Positions 1 to 9,771 are shown, numbered from the stretch's first letter. The stretch: 64,000 bases of DNA from Anaerosalibacter massiliensis (GCA_000751555.1 CCEZ01000044.1:20179-84178), one strand, 5' to 3'. Numbers and translations are program-made. The notes: generated by a model not told the origin, from the letters alone.

Positions 1-674
1 GCATGTATATCAATAGTTTCTCCTAAAAACTCTCTAGCCATTACAGAACATTCTATATGCCAACCAGGTCTACCTTTCCCCCATGGACTATCCCAAGAAG
101 GCTCTCCTTCTTTCTCCTTCTTCCACAATGCAAAATCCATAGGGTTTTTCTTTTCTTCGCTGATTTGGATTCTGGCACCGCTTATAAGCTCTTCAATATT
201 CTTTTTAGAAAGCTTTCCATAATCTTTAGTTGAGTTTATATTAAAATAAACATTTCCATCTACATTGTATGCACTGCCTTTATCTATTAAACCTTGTATA
301 AAATCTATTATTTCTTCAATATGCTCTGTAGCCCTTGGATGGCTAGTTCCTGCTTCATCTAAAAGAAGTCCATCTGCATCTATATGGTATTCTTCAATAA
401 ATCTATCGGCTATTTTCTTAACTGTTGTATCTTCTTCTTTAGCTTTTTTTATCATTTTATCATCAATATCTGTAAAATTAACTAGATAATCTACTTCATA
501 TCCACTGTATTTAAAATATCTTCTTAATGTATCAAATACTACTAATGGCCTAGCATTTCCTATATGCATATAATTGTATACTGTAGGCCCACATACATAC
601 ATAGTTACTTTCCCATCTTCTATAGGTTTAAACTCTTCTTTTTTCCTAGTTAAAGTATTATATAATTTCATCAT
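1..674 (-). CDS. cysS: Cysteinyl-tRNA synthetase, N-terminal part (cut by window edge)
   Basis: Charges tRNA-Cys with cysteine in the cytoplasm. The reading frame runs off the left edge, so only about the first 224 residues are seen. The HIGH-type signature appears as YMHIGNARP after the zinc-ligand segment VCGPTVYN, both typical of class I CysRS, and a WHIECSVM segment follows near the edge. The start was placed at the first of two adjacent ATGs because AGGAG lies 6 bases upstream. It overlaps the end of cysE by 17 bases, so the two are co-translated and share the upstream Cys T-box. Confidence 0.95.
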   Translation of the reverse strand, partial: MMKLYNTLTRKKEEFKPIEDGKVTMYVCGPTVYNYMHIGNARPLVVFDTLRRYFKYSGYEVDYLVNFTDIDDKMIKKAKEEDTTVKKIADRFIEEYHIDADGLLLDEAGTSHPRATEHIEEIIDFIQGLIDKGSAYNVDGNVYFNINSTKDYGKLSKKNIEELISGARIQISEEKKNPMDFALWKKEKEGEPSWDSPWGKGRPGWHIECSVMAREFLGETIDIH

Positions 675-1335
675 TTACATCTCCTTTCTTTTTATATAGA
701 TGGTCTTCTAGTTCTGATATTCTCTTTCTTAAACATTCTAACTCCTGAAAAACAGGATCTGGTAATTTCACTTGATCTAAATCTATTTCATCTTTTGCTG
801 TAGAACATTTTAATCTTTTATTATTTTTAACTACTATTCTTCCGGGTACCCCTACTACTGTGCAATTAGGTGGAACCTCTTTTAAAACTACAGAACCTGC
901 CCCTATTTTTGAATTATCTCCTACAGTGAAAGGTCCTAGTACTTTGGCTCCTGAACTTATAACTACATTGTTTCCAATAGTTGGATGTCTCTTCCCTTTT
1001 TCCTTCCCTGTACCACCTAATGTAGCACCTTGATATATAGTTACATTATCACCTATTTCAGTAGTCTCACCTATAACTACTGCCATTCCATGATCTATAA
1101 ATAAACCCTTTCCAATTTTTGCACCTGGATGTATTTCAATTCCCGTAAAAAATCTGCCAATATTAGATATTATCCTAGCTAATAGATACAATCGTATATT
1201 ATAAAAAAAATGGGCAATTCTATAAAAGAAAAGAGCATGTAATCCTGGATAACAAAGTATAGCCTCAGTCCAACTTCTAACAGCTGGATCCCTATTTCTT
1301 ATGGCTTTTACATCTTCTGTTATAGTTTCCCACAT
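658..1335 (-). CDS. cysE: Serine O-acetyltransferase
   Basis: Makes O-acetylserine from serine and acetyl-CoA, the first step of cysteine synthesis. About 225 residues; the C-terminal half shows the hexapeptide left-handed beta-helix (repeats around [32 protein letters not shown]) and the catalytic H of the [12 protein letters not shown] segment. An open frame continues 24 codons upstream, but that part is T-box leader; the start MWETITED has GGGAGG at good spacing and was chosen. The gene overlaps cysS and both sit behind a cysteine T-box, so acetylserine supply and tRNA charging respond together to uncharged tRNA-Cys. Confidence 0.95.
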   Translation of the reverse strand: MWETITEDVKAIRNRDPAVRSWTEAILCYPGLHALFFYRIAHFFYNIRLYLLARIISNIGRFFTGIEIHPGAKIGKGLFIDHGMAVVIGETTEIGDNVTIYQGATLGGTGKEKGKRHPTIGNNVVISSGAKVLGPFTVGDNSKIGAGSVVLKEVPPNCTVVGVPGRIVVKNNKRLKCSTAKDEIDLDQVKLPDPVFQELECLRKRISELEDHLYKKKGDVNDEII

Positions 1336-1357
1336 AATAATATCCTCCCTTTTTAAT

Positions 1358-1580
1358 AAATAAAAAAACCGCCTCAAATACAGAGACGATTTATTTCGTG
1401 GTTCCACTCTGATTGGAAGACAAAACCCCTTCCAACTCTAAGACAATAACGGTGTCAACCGATTAACCCTACTGTACTTCAGGCAACAGTTCAAAGGTGC
1501 ACTTCAATTTAACAGGAACTTAGGGCTTCTCTCAGCTAGGTAAAAACCCTTCTCTGTAAGTATATTAAATCTACTTTCCC
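1358..1580 (-). promoter_or_regulatory. T-box leader, Cys specifier, controlling cysE-cysS
   Basis: Read on the minus strand, the region has the conserved T-box core GAGTGGAACCACG followed by an antiterminator/terminator hairpin ending in a T run just before cysE. Upstream, the stem I segment reads GAAGTGCACC, the same frame as GAAAATCACC in the ileS leader of this window, giving TGC (Cys) as specifier codon. Known mechanism: uncharged tRNA-Cys pairs with the specifier and T-box bulge and prevents termination. Confidence 0.93.
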
Positions 1581-1611
1581 TTTTCACAACCTTTAGATAA
1601 TTATATTTCAT

Positions 1612-1639
1612 TTTATACTATTTCTATATATTATTCAAG
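1612..1639 (-). promoter_or_regulatory. Likely promoter of the Cys T-box transcript
   Basis: Minus-strand CTTGAA (1634-1639) and TATAAA (1612-1617) are separated by 16 bases, just upstream of the T-box leader and just inside/after the end of gltX. The match to sigma-A consensus is moderate. Confidence 0.45.
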
Positions 1640-1641
1640 TA

Positions 1642-3126
1642 TTATTTTAAATACTTATTTTCTATATAGTCTATGCGTTTAAGTATATTTTGTTTACCTA
1701 AAACATATATAATATCTACTAATTCTGGCCCATGTAAATTTCCTGTAAGAGCAGATCTAACTGGCATGAATAAATTCTTTCCTTTTATACCAGTTTTTTT
1801 CTGTATTTTTTTCATTAATCCCTTAGAAAATTCTTCATCTATTTTATCTACAGTCCCTAACTCTTCTCTCAATGCTTCAAATAGTATAGGAACTTGTTCA
1901 CCTTTCAACACTTTCAAGACTTCATCATTTTCTAACTCTACTTCTTCGCCAAAGAAAATAGCCACTTTTTCTGGGACTTCTTTAATTGTAGATAAGCTTT
2001 CTTGTACTGTTCTTATCATAGTGTTTATCCAATCATACCTTTTATCTACATCATCTTCTGTTATATAACCTGATTCTATTAAATATGGTATAGCTAAATT
2101 AGTAATTTTCTCAGTGTTAGATTCTCTTATATAATGACCGTTTACCCAATTAAGTTTATTCTTATCAAATATTCCTCCAGTTTTGGATACTCTTTCAAAG
2201 GAGAACTGTTTTATCAACTCTTCCATAGAGAGAATCTCATCATTTCCTTCAGGACTCCAACCTATTAACGCAAGATAATTTACTAAACTTTCTGGAAGAT
2301 ACCCACTATTTCTAAAATCCTCTACAGAAACATCTCCTTGCCTTTTACTTAATTTTTTTCTATCTTTGTTTAATACTGTAGGAAGATGAACATATTCAGG
2401 AGCATCCCAACCAAAAGCTTCATATAAAAATGCATGCTTTGGAGCTGAAGCTAACCATTCCTCTCCTCTAACTATATGAGTTATATTCATCAAATGATCA
2501 TCCACTACAACCGCTAAATGATAAGTAGGATATCCATCCGATTTCAAAAGTACTTGATCATCTAGATCTTCTGTGTTTATAGTTATATTTCCCCTTACAA
2601 TATCATAGAACTTAATATCTCTATTTTGAGGCAGTCTAAGTCTAACTACATACTCTTCTCCCTGTTCTATTCTTTTCTTCGCTTCATCTATAGGTATATT
2701 CCTACAAAAACCATCATACTTGGGTATAAGCCCTTTTACTTTTTGTTCTGCTCGTACTTCATCAAGCCTTTCCTTAGAACAGAAACAATAATAGGCATAT
2801 CCATTTTCAATTAGTTCATCTACATACTTTCTATAAATATCTAATCTTTCTGATTGAATATATGGACCATATTCTCCTTTTTGAGTTATTTCCCCATCCT
2901 CTATAACTACTCCCTCATCAATTTCGATTCCGGCCCATTCTAGAGAATTAATTAAATTTTCAATAGCTCCTTCTACATATCTACTTCTATCCGTATCCTC
3001 TATTCTCAATATAAACTTACCATTATTGTGTTTTGCAAATAAATAATTATATAATGCAGTCCTAAGTCCGCCAATATGTAAATATCCTGTTGGACTTGGT
3101 GCAAATCTCACTCTAATATTTTCCAA
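1642..3126 (-). CDS. gltX: Glutamyl-tRNA synthetase
   Basis: Charges tRNA-Glu (and in many Firmicutes also tRNA-Gln, for later amidation). 494 residues, normal for the family. The class I HIGH motif appears as HIGG at residues 17-20 after RFAPSPTG, and the KMSKS loop as KLSKR near residue 260. The C-terminal anticodon-binding part ends in [16 protein letters not shown], typical of bacterial GltX. A good GGAGGTGG ribosome site precedes the start. It has its own promoter and no T-box. Confidence 0.97.
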   Translation of the reverse strand: MENIRVRFAPSPTGYLHIGGLRTALYNYLFAKHNNGKFILRIEDTDRSRYVEGAIENLINSLEWAGIEIDEGVVIEDGEITQKGEYGPYIQSERLDIYRKYVDELIENGYAYYCFCSKERLDEVRAEQKVKGLIPKYDGFCRNIPIDEAKKRIEQGEEYVVRLRLPQNRDIKFYDIVRGNITINTEDLDDQVLLKSDGYPTYHLAVVVDDHLMNITHIVRGEEWLASAPKHAFLYEAFGWDAPEYVHLPTVLNKDRKKLSKRQGDVSVEDFRNSGYLPESLVNYLALIGWSPEGNDEILSMEELIKQFSFERVSKTGGIFDKNKLNWVNGHYIRESNTEKITNLAIPYLIESGYITEDDVDKRYDWINTMIRTVQESLSTIKEVPEKVAIFFGEEVELENDEVLKVLKGEQVPILFEALREELGTVDKIDEEFSKGLMKKIQKKTGIKGKNLFMPVRSALTGNLHGPELVDIIYVLGKQNILKRIDYIENKYLK

Positions 3127-3158
3127 AAAACTCCACCTCCAAAATAAACTACCAATAT

Positions 3159-3187
3159 ATTATATATCACCTATTTACTAGTTTCAA
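3159..3187 (-). promoter_or_regulatory. Promoter of gltX
   Basis: Minus strand: TTGAAA (3182-3187), 17-base spacer, TATAAT (3159-3164), about 30 bases before the gltX start codon. Confidence 0.7.
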
Positions 3188-3205
3188 CAGTGAAGGATTT
3201 ATATA

Positions 3206-4075
3206 TTAGTTAAATAATTTGTTAAAAAACTCTCCAAGATAGTCAGCAATCTTTTGGAAGAAGGATTTCACATCTTCATTTTGACCTATTATTTTATCTA
3301 TCTTTCCTGATATATCTTTCAATTGTCCTTTTATATCATCAAGATTTAAATCTAATTTAGAAATTTTTCTCATAAGCTCAACTATCTCATTTATTTGTTC
3401 TTGAGTAAGCTGAATATCTAAATCTTTTGCTGCTGATTCTACTGCATCCTTTATCTCTTTTTTACTCTTTTTATTATTTCCAACTACATCTACTTTTACA
3501 TTTTCAATAAGTTCACTAGCTTTTTCTTTACCTATTTCATTTCCAAGCATTGCAGTCTTTGCTATCTCTTCACTAGCTACTTGTTTTTCTTTTTCAGATA
3601 TACCTTCTCCTGTAATATCTTCAAAAGCCTTTATAATACCTGTTAAAGCTGCAGTACCTGATACATTTACTGGACTGGCAACTACTACTTTAGCATCTTT
3701 GATACCTGCTGTAATCAATGCATTTTCATACATGTCCTTAGTTACCCAAGATATATTGTAAGTGTCTACAGAAATACCTGCTCCTTCATCTAATTTCTCC
3801 ACATAAGCACAAGACAATGCTCTAGTTCCTAATAGCTTATCATCTATATACTTGCCTAAATATTCTCTTTCCTCTGCATTAGTCACTTCTACAATCTCTA
3901 CATCTTTATCTACACCAAAATGATTTAGCATTGAGTTTCTTTGCTCTTGAGTCAAGTTCTTTCCTAAACTTACAACTTTATTTTTTCCCATTTCTGCATC
4001 TGCAAATACTAAACTAGATATACTAGTTACAAGCAATAATATCGTTAAAACAGTAGAAATTGTTCTCTTAAACAT
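3206..4075 (-). CDS. DUF1002 (YpuA-like) secreted or envelope protein
   Basis: 289 residues. Residues 1-25 form a signal peptide (lysine start, hydrophobic core, cleavage likely after VFA). The segments VVSLGKNLTQEQRNSML, the central VASPVNVSGTAALTGI and a long helical, charged second half match what I recall of the DUF1002 family, whose biochemical role is unknown. The C-terminal third (LDLNLDDIKGQLKDISGKID) looks like a coiled coil. Single gene between gltX and a small Agr-linked gene; both neighbours have their own signals, so it is probably transcribed alone. Confidence 0.75.
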   Translation of the reverse strand: MFKRTISTVLTILLLVTSISSLVFADAEMGKNKVVSLGKNLTQEQRNSMLNHFGVDKDVEIVEVTNAEEREYLGKYIDDKLLGTRALSCAYVEKLDEGAGISVDTYNISWVTKDMYENALITAGIKDAKVVVASPVNVSGTAALTGIIKAFEDITGEGISEKEKQVASEEIAKTAMLGNEIGKEKASELIENVKVDVVGNNKKSKKEIKDAVESAAKDLDIQLTQEQINEIVELMRKISKLDLNLDDIKGQLKDISGKIDKIIGQNEDVKSFFQKIADYLGEFFNKLFN

Positions 4076-4164
4076 TAATATCCCTCCAAATTTAATTCAT
4101 AATACATTATAATCTATTGACTTATAAAATAGAATATCTTATTCTGAAGGTTTTTACAAGGAAA

Positions 4165-4194
4165 AAATTGCTCTAGATTGAACTAGAGCAATTT
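4165..4194 (-). terminator. Terminator of the small Agr-linked gene, overlapping its stop codon
   Basis: Two perfect 12-bp arms (4165-4176 and 4183-4194) with a 6-base loop, followed on the minus strand by T6. The stop codon of the upstream gene (4173-4175) is inside the stem. Confidence 0.85.
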
Positions 4195-4364
4195 CTTCTT
4201 AATTCCTTTTTATCTATATCCATATTTTTTAAAAACTTTTCTTTTTCCTCCAAATGCTTACAATACTCTTCTTCACTAATTTTGTTTTCCTTTCTCAAAA
4301 GATTCAATAAATTTATTGTCTCTACACAAAGAAATTCCAATTCATTTTGTATATATTTTTCCAC
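4173..4364 (-). CDS. Small cytoplasmic protein of unknown function, putative AgrA target
   Basis: 63 residues, GTG start with GGGGGAG five bases upstream. The product is charged and helical, without a membrane segment or signal peptide; it contains two internal Cys in the first half (FLCVET, EEYCKH) and ends RRNCSSSI. I do not recognise the family. Upstream, at 4439-4489, three LytTR-type direct repeats point toward this gene, and a terminator closes it immediately, so it looks like a one-gene transcript controlled by the adjacent AgrA-type regulator. Codon use and RBS support a real gene; function is unknown. Confidence 0.65.
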   Translation of the reverse strand: MEKYIQNELEFLCVETINLLNLLRKENKISEEEYCKHLEEKEKFLKNMDIDKKELRRNCSSSI

Positions 4365-4438
4365 TTTTCTCCCCCCAGTTTTTTTGCTTTTCCTCCTTGC
4401 TTTATTTCTATAATTTTTAACTATATCCTTCCTTTTTT

Positions 4439-4489
4439 TCTAACTGGCCCTTTTTAGCACTCAAGTGGTCTCTTTTCTGGTCTAACTGT
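4439..4489 (-). promoter_or_regulatory. Three LytTR/AgrA-type direct repeats upstream of the small gene
   Basis: Minus-strand 9-mers ACAGTTAGA (4481-4489), CCACTTGAG (4460-4468) and CCAGTTAGA (4439-4447) start exactly 21 bases apart, i.e. 9-bp repeats with 12-bp spacers, the known architecture of LytTR-domain regulator sites. The middle repeat is the weakest. Confidence 0.75.
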
Positions 4490-4545
4490 CCATATAAGGA
4501 AAAGGGATATACTCTTTTTTCTTCTAGTATATCCCTATAAAAATG

Positions 4546-5277
4546 TCACAGTGTTAAATTATTAAATCTTTCTCGAAATTCTTTAAATCCAGTTCTGCTC
4601 ATTAATGCCACTTTATCACTGTTTAAAAATTCAATCTGATATACTCTTTCCCCAATTTCTAATACTTTTTTAATCTTCTCCTCATTTACAATATAGGATT
4701 TATGCACTCGTAAAAAACTATCCCCTAACTTATTCTCTAATTCTTGTAAGCTATCTTGTACATTATAAGTGTTTTTTTCATCATGAATAATAGTATCTCC
4801 AGCCAATCTTTCAGCATATAATATATCTTTAACTGCTATAAAAAACATTTCTCCTCCATTTTTAACTACAATCCTATTCATACCTTTACTTTTGGTAGAA
4901 GAAGTTTTATCTACATAATTTGTTAGAGTAACTATTGTTTCAATAAGCCTTTTTACATTTATAGGTTTAAGAATATAGTCATAAGGATGAACGTCAAAAG
5001 CAGAAACTGCATATTTAGAATGACCTGTAATAAAAACTATCTTAGTTTCTGGGCTTATCTTGTGTATTATTCTTGATATTTCAAGACCATTTAAATCTTC
5101 ACTTTCTAATTCTACATCTAGCATAGCTATTTCTGGTAGATGTTCTCTTGCTAAACTTATTGCTTCTTTTCCACTTGATGTATCAAAAATTTCTGATGCA
5201 GAAGTGTTTTCCATTACTATCTTTTTTATAAATTTTCTAGTATAATCTTCGTCTTCTAAAATGAGGATTTTAATCAA
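4546..5277 (-). CDS. agrA: AgrA-type response regulator (REC-LytTR)
   Basis: 243 residues. The N-terminal receiver domain has the acidic pair EDED near residue 8, the phospho-acceptor in IAMLDVELE (about residue 54) and the lysine in YILKPINV (about 104). Residues 135-240 form a LytTR DNA-binding domain (VKDILYAERLAGDTIIH, FLRVHKSYIVNEEKI). It starts with TTG; AGGAG overlaps the agrD stop codon ten bases upstream. Last gene of the agrC-agrB-agrD-agrA operon. It should bind the two repeat arrays at 4439-4489 and 7584-7634, giving autoregulation plus at least one target gene. Confidence 0.92.
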   Translation of the reverse strand: MIKILILEDEDYTRKFIKKIVMENTSASEIFDTSSGKEAISLAREHLPEIAMLDVELESEDLNGLEISRIIHKISPETKIVFITGHSKYAVSAFDVHPYDYILKPINVKRLIETIVTLTNYVDKTSSTKSKGMNRIVVKNGGEMFFIAVKDILYAERLAGDTIIHDEKNTYNVQDSLQELENKLGDSFLRVHKSYIVNEEKIKKVLEIGERVYQIEFLNSDKVALMSRTGFKEFRERFNNLTL

Positions 5278-5290
5278 CTACTATCAGCTC

Positions 5291-5410
5291 CTACTTTTTC
5301 AAAGATTCTGGTATTTCTGGTTCGTGTAAAATCATAGCACTACATGTACTAGCTCCTGTCCTAGCAATTAATCCTAAAAATGATGCCAATATAGTTAAAA
5401 TACCTTTCAT
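5291..5410 (-). CDS. agrD: AgrD-type autoinducing peptide precursor
   Basis: 39 residues. It starts at ATG 5410, directly after the agrB stop codon, with GAGGTG inside the end of agrB. The layout is classic AgrD: an amphipathic N-terminal leader (MKGILTILASFLGLIARTG), a core containing STCSAMI, and an acidic tail with HEPEIPESLKK, which parallels the staphylococcal STCDFIM and EVPKEL pattern. The expected signal is a thiolactone from Cys23 closing on Ile27. It is processed and exported by the neighbouring AgrB and sensed by AgrC. The ring size is inferred from alignment by eye. Confidence 0.9.
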   Translation of the reverse strand: MKGILTILASFLGLIARTGASTCSAMILHEPEIPESLKK

Positions 5411-6043
5411 TTATTTCACCTCCCCATATTTAGCCTTAGTTTTGTCTAAATATTTGTCTATGCTGTTTATAATCCAGTACCCAAAAGGTGTTATAAAAGT
5501 GAAACTTGTAAAAGCCCCTAGTACAATAGGTAGTATATATTGAATATTATTTAATCTATTTAAATATTGAACTATTGTGATCCAAATAATTAAAACTACA
5601 GTAGTCTTAAGCTTTTGTTTTCTCCTATCTTCTTTATTTTTCATTGGCTTTATTTTTGTATCTCCAGGTATCCATTTTGCAATAGTTAATATTCCTAAAA
5701 ATAAGGTTATATAAAATAAAAATTTATAATTAGATATGACAATATTAAAACAAGAAATTTTTCCTAGGATTAAAAATATAATTATTCCAGATGTCAAACA
5801 TCTTAAATAAGTGCTAAAATGTACTCCACCTCCAAAGTGGCGAAAAATAGCAAAAGTAATTAAGGATAATATAGTAGCTTTAAATATTCCAAAAATTGCT
5901 GCTAAACTAACTATAAATGCAAACTTAATAATTCCATTCAACAATAATTCTAATCCGTAAGCCCAAATTTCTATATCTTCATTAGTTCCATTTAGATTAT
6001 TCCCTAATGAAAGAGCCAATTTTTTTGAAATTTTATTAGTCAT
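5411..6043 (-). CDS. agrB: AgrB-type membrane endopeptidase
   Basis: 210 residues with several membrane segments. AgrB removes the C-terminal tail of AgrD and forms the thiolactone. The catalytic pair is visible: His75 in FRHFGGGVHFS and Cys82 in YLRCLTSG, seven residues apart as in Staphylococcus aureus AgrB (H77/C84). The start overlaps the end of agrC by 8 bases and the stop abuts agrD, so translation is coupled throughout. The gene order here (C-B-D-A) differs from the staphylococcal B-D-C-A order. Confidence 0.93.
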   Translation of the reverse strand: MTNKISKKLALSLGNNLNGTNEDIEIWAYGLELLLNGIIKFAFIVSLAAIFGIFKATILSLITFAIFRHFGGGVHFSTYLRCLTSGIIIFLILGKISCFNIVISNYKFLFYITLFLGILTIAKWIPGDTKIKPMKNKEDRRKQKLKTTVVLIIWITIVQYLNRLNNIQYILPIVLGAFTSFTFITPFGYWIINSIDKYLDKTKAKYGEVK

Positions 6044-7376
6044 TTTTATTCCCTTCCTCTTTTGGAAATATTATTTTAAATACAGTTTTATCCTTAGAAT
6101 AAACTTTAATAATTCCATTGTATTTATCAACAATATTTTTCATTAAAAATAGTCCATATCCTCTTCCTACTGAAGATTTAGTAGTATAACCAGGTTCAAA
6201 CAATTTGTCCATTTCATCTTTAGATATTCTATCTCCATTGTTTGATACCTGCATTATATAATCTCCGTCCAAATAATCTATTTTTAAACTTACTTCTCTA
6301 TAATTCTTTTCTTTTTTAACAACTTCAAAGGCATTATCTAAAAGATTTCCCAGTAGACTACATAAATCCCAAGAATCAATTTGTAATTTACTTAAATTAC
6401 AATTAATATCAAATTTAAAATCTATATTATTTAACTCTGCTAATTTTCTCTTTCCATTTATTAAAGCAGTTAAAGCCATATTTTCCACATATACTATGTC
6501 ATCTGTATAGCTATATTCATCACTTAATCCATCAATATACTCTTTTGCTGAAGCTATTTCATCTAAATAAACCATGGCTTGAATAGTTTGAATATGACGC
6601 TTATGCTCATGATTTTGAGTTCTTAAAGCATTATATAATCCTTCCATTTGTTCTAAATAGTTTTTTAAAAGATTCATTTCCACCTTATCTTTTATATCAT
6701 CCCCAAGCCCTTTTATTGAGATTAGCACTAATATTGTAAATATGCTGATAATAATATTTATAATAGTATATCCTGCATTATCTGAAAATTGATTATAACG
6801 AGATAGATAAAAAGTTTGATTCATAAGTATTATAAATATACCTTGAATTAGGACTATAAATAACACCAATATAGATCTATCTTTATATAAATTTTCAAAA
6901 TCATTTTCATACATTCTTAGATCAAACAAATAAAACTGTATCTTCTTTATAAAAATATAAAATAAATACATAATTAAACCATTAGGTATATATATAAATA
7001 CATTTAACCAAGGATTTTTTATTAAATCTTTAGGAGCACTTTGAAATAATTTAAGTAAAATAGGAATAGTAGTATTCTGCAATAATCCATTGATTAATAA
7101 ACTAGTTACAATACATATAAAAGAATAAGCTATGTTCATCTTTAGTATTATCCTTATAAAAAATAGTGAGCAAAATATGAGCATCACTGTATGAAGTCCA
7201 TATACATTAACATTCCTTCGTGTAAAATATACTATTACTGCGACTAAACATGAAACTAACAATGCTTTCTTAAAGCTTACATCTATATTAAACAGTTTAA
7301 AACCTAAAATCATTAAAACAAACATTTCAGGTATTGATTGAAATAACACAACATACCAAGGGATTGAGTACAACAT
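6036..7376 (-). CDS. agrC: AgrC-type sensor histidine kinase
   Basis: 446 residues. The first about 225 contain six or seven membrane segments that would form the peptide sensor; then a coiled linker and a SPOB/GHKL-type kinase. The likely phospho-acceptor is His256 in TQNHEHKRHIQTI; the N box is LLGNLLDNAFEV and the G boxes are VGRGYGLFLMKNIVDKY. It is first in the agr operon, preceded by 200 bases of leader with three LytTR-type repeats. Sensing of the AgrD-derived peptide is inferred from gene context and family. Confidence 0.9.
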   Translation of the reverse strand: MLYSIPWYVVLFQSIPEMFVLMILGFKLFNIDVSFKKALLVSCLVAVIVYFTRRNVNVYGLHTVMLIFCSLFFIRIILKMNIAYSFICIVTSLLINGLLQNTTIPILLKLFQSAPKDLIKNPWLNVFIYIPNGLIMYLFYIFIKKIQFYLFDLRMYENDFENLYKDRSILVLFIVLIQGIFIILMNQTFYLSRYNQFSDNAGYTIINIIISIFTILVLISIKGLGDDIKDKVEMNLLKNYLEQMEGLYNALRTQNHEHKRHIQTIQAMVYLDEIASAKEYIDGLSDEYSYTDDIVYVENMALTALINGKRKLAELNNIDFKFDINCNLSKLQIDSWDLCSLLGNLLDNAFEVVKKEKNYREVSLKIDYLDGDYIMQVSNNGDRISKDEMDKLFEPGYTTKSSVGRGYGLFLMKNIVDKYNGIIKVYSKDKTVFKIIFPKEEGNKND

Positions 7377-7583
7377 AGATATTCACCTATTTCTTTATTA
7401 TTTGTTGCATATTTATACGTTCTATATTTAAAGTGAATATCCTTTATTTTAACCCTCTCATATATCGCAATTTATGCCAAAATACTTGATTTTTCTACAA
7501 TATTCAGTTTTTTTAAAAAATATTTATTTCCTTCTTCTGCAATATAAGTTTCCCTATTAAATAGGCTAATTCCTTCTAAAAAA

Positions 7584-7634
7584 TCTAACTGTCCGTTTTT
7601 CATACCCAACTGGCCCTTTTTGACATCTAACTCG
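7584..7634 (-). promoter_or_regulatory. Three LytTR/AgrA-type direct repeats upstream of the agr operon
   Basis: Minus-strand 9-mers CGAGTTAGA (7626-7634), CCAGTTGGG (7605-7613) and ACAGTTAGA (7584-7592) start exactly 21 bases apart. Same geometry and consensus as the array at 4439-4489. They lie about 210 bases before agrC, consistent with positive autoregulation by AgrA. Confidence 0.8.
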
Positions 7635-7670
7635 CCATTAGTTGCTATGCTAAGTATTATTAAACAGAAT

Positions 7671-7726
7671 GTTAAAGAGGCTATATTAAAATAGATTAAT
7701 TTATTTTAATATAACCTCTTTAAATA
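7671..7726 (-). terminator. Terminator downstream of proS
   Basis: Long inverted repeat with arms AAAGAGGnTATATTAAAATA and the complement around a short AT loop, ending a few bases after the proS stop codon. It separates proS from the agr control region. Confidence 0.75.
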
Positions 7727-7737
7727 TTTAACCTTTA

Positions 7738-9471
7738 TTATATACTTTTAATATCTAATCCTGCTTTTTTAAACTCTTCTTTAACTTTATCTTTTACCTC
7801 ATCGATATTTATTTCAATTTTTTCATCTTCATTTCTTAAAGAGTACTCTACTATATTTTCTCCTGCTTTTTTTCCAATAGTTATTTGAATAGGTACACCT
7901 ATTAAATCTCTATCATTAAATTTAACTCCAGCTCTTTCTTTCCTATCATCTAAAAGTACTTCAACACTCATATTTTTCAATTCATTATATAATTTTTCTC
8001 CTAATTTAATTTGTTCTTCTTTCTTTATATTAATAACTGTAATAATAGCATGATATGGTGCTACTACTAATGGCCACACTATTCCTTTATCATCATGATA
8101 TTGTTCTACTATAGCAGCCATACTTCTAGACACGCCTATGCCATAGGAGCCCATTACAAAATGTTTTTCCTTCCCATCTTCATCTAAATAAGTAGCATCT
8201 AAACTTTCACTATATTTAGTGCCTAACTGGAATATATTTCCTACTTCTATTCCTCTTTCCATTTTTAAAGGACTACCACATTTTGGACAAACATCTCCTT
8301 CTTTAATTAACAATAAATCTTCAACTACTTCCCCTGTGAAATCTCTCCCATAGTTCACGTTCCTTATATGATAATCTGTTTCATTAGCTCCTACAATGAA
8401 ATTGTTCATCTTTGTTACCCTTGCATCAACTAAAAGTTTTACTCCTTCTTTAAGGCCTATAGGCCCTATAGAGCCTGGTTCTGCACCTGTTGCTTCTCTA
8501 ATTACTTCATCATCTGCACTTTCTAGTTCATGTGTTCCTATTTTTAGATAGTTACAAAGTTTTACTTCATTAAGCTCTCTATCTCCAGGTACTAATGCAA
8601 TAATCACTTCATTATTTACTTTATATATTACTGATTTGGCCAATTTATCTTTTTCTACATTAAGAAAATTAGATAATTCTTCAATCGTCTTTATACCCGG
8701 AGTATGAATTTTTTCTCTTTCAAGCTCTTCTTCCTCTGAATTTTCTATATTGTAAACTACTGTAGCTTTTTCATCTGTAGCAGCATAGTTACAATCATCA
8801 CAATATGCAACTAAACTTTCTCCTGTCTCCGATACTGCCATAAATTCATGGGATCTTCTGCCTCCCATAGTTCCTGAATCTCCTTCAACAACTCTAAATT
8901 TAAGTTTTAATCTTTCAAATACCTTTTCATATGCATCCCACATAATCTTATAAGCTTCTTCTAATCCATCTAAATCTTTATCATAACTATATGCATCTTT
9001 CATAATAAACTCTCTACTTCTAATAAGTCCAAATCTTGGCCTTTTTTCATCTCTATATTTAGTTTGAATTTGATAAATGCTCAATGGAAGTTGTTTATAA
9101 GATTTTATTTCATCTTTGATAAGATTTGTAAAATATTCTTCATGAGTTGGTCCTAAACAAAACTCTCTTTCATGTCTATCATGTAATTTAAACATCTCTG
9201 GTCCAAAATCATCCCATCTACCACTAGCTTGCCAAAGTTCTTTTGGCTGTATAGCGGACATTAAAAGTTCTTGGGAACCAGAACTATCCATTTCCTCCCT
9301 AACTATTTGTTCTATTTTCCTTATAACTCTATATCCAAGAGGTAGGTATGAATATACCCCTGATACTAATTTTCTCATCATCCCAGCTCTAACTAATAAC
9401 TGATGACTAGGAATTTCTGCTTCAGTTGGAACTTCCCTTAATGTTGGTAAATATAATTTTGACATCTTCAT
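7738..9471 (-). CDS. proS: Prolyl-tRNA synthetase (bacterial type)
   Basis: Charges tRNA-Pro with proline. 577 residues, the normal length for the bacterial-type enzyme with an inserted editing (INS/YbaK-like) domain between class II motifs 2 and 3. Motif 2 is seen in [20 protein letters not shown] (near 135-155), motif 3 in [18 protein letters not shown] (near 440), followed by the HGTP anticodon-binding domain. Preceded by its own promoter and a Pro T-box. Confidence 0.97.
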   Translation of the reverse strand: MKMSKLYLPTLREVPTEAEIPSHQLLVRAGMMRKLVSGVYSYLPLGYRVIRKIEQIVREEMDSSGSQELLMSAIQPKELWQASGRWDDFGPEMFKLHDRHEREFCLGPTHEEYFTNLIKDEIKSYKQLPLSIYQIQTKYRDEKRPRFGLIRSREFIMKDAYSYDKDLDGLEEAYKIMWDAYEKVFERLKLKFRVVEGDSGTMGGRRSHEFMAVSETGESLVAYCDDCNYAATDEKATVVYNIENSEEEELEREKIHTPGIKTIEELSNFLNVEKDKLAKSVIYKVNNEVIIALVPGDRELNEVKLCNYLKIGTHELESADDEVIREATGAEPGSIGPIGLKEGVKLLVDARVTKMNNFIVGANETDYHIRNVNYGRDFTGEVVEDLLLIKEGDVCPKCGSPLKMERGIEVGNIFQLGTKYSESLDATYLDEDGKEKHFVMGSYGIGVSRSMAAIVEQYHDDKGIVWPLVVAPYHAIITVINIKKEEQIKLGEKLYNELKNMSVEVLLDDRKERAGVKFNDRDLIGVPIQITIGKKAGENIVEYSLRNEDEKIEINIDEVKDKVKEEFKKAGLDIKSI

Positions 9472-9518
9472 TATTTTTTCCTCCTTATTTTTATATGGCT
9501 ATAACATAATTAGTTTTG

Positions 9519-9750
9519 AATATAAAAAACCTTCATCTCAAATATAGAGACGAAGGTTTAAGTTCGCGATACCACTCTAATAGATTTATAAATATTATAA
9601 ATCCACTCAAAAGCTATAACGATGCCACCGTCTAGACCTAATACATTTCAGCCTAGAAGCTCAGGAACGGGTTCAATATTCATTGGGTCAGAAGTTTTTC
9701 ACCACATGAACTTCCTCTCTAAGACCGTTAATATCTACTATTTTCCTTCA
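9519..9750 (-). promoter_or_regulatory. T-box leader, Pro specifier, controlling proS
   Basis: Minus strand: T-box core GAGTGGTATCGCG, then a terminator hairpin with arms AACCTTCGTCTC and GAGATGAAGGTT followed by T6. The stem I segment GAACCCGTTCC aligned with the Ile and Cys leaders of this window (GAA, one base, codon) gives CCG, a proline codon; CCC is the alternative reading one base earlier, also proline. Confidence 0.92.
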
Positions 9751-9771
9751 ATGCGTATATATTTTATTAAA

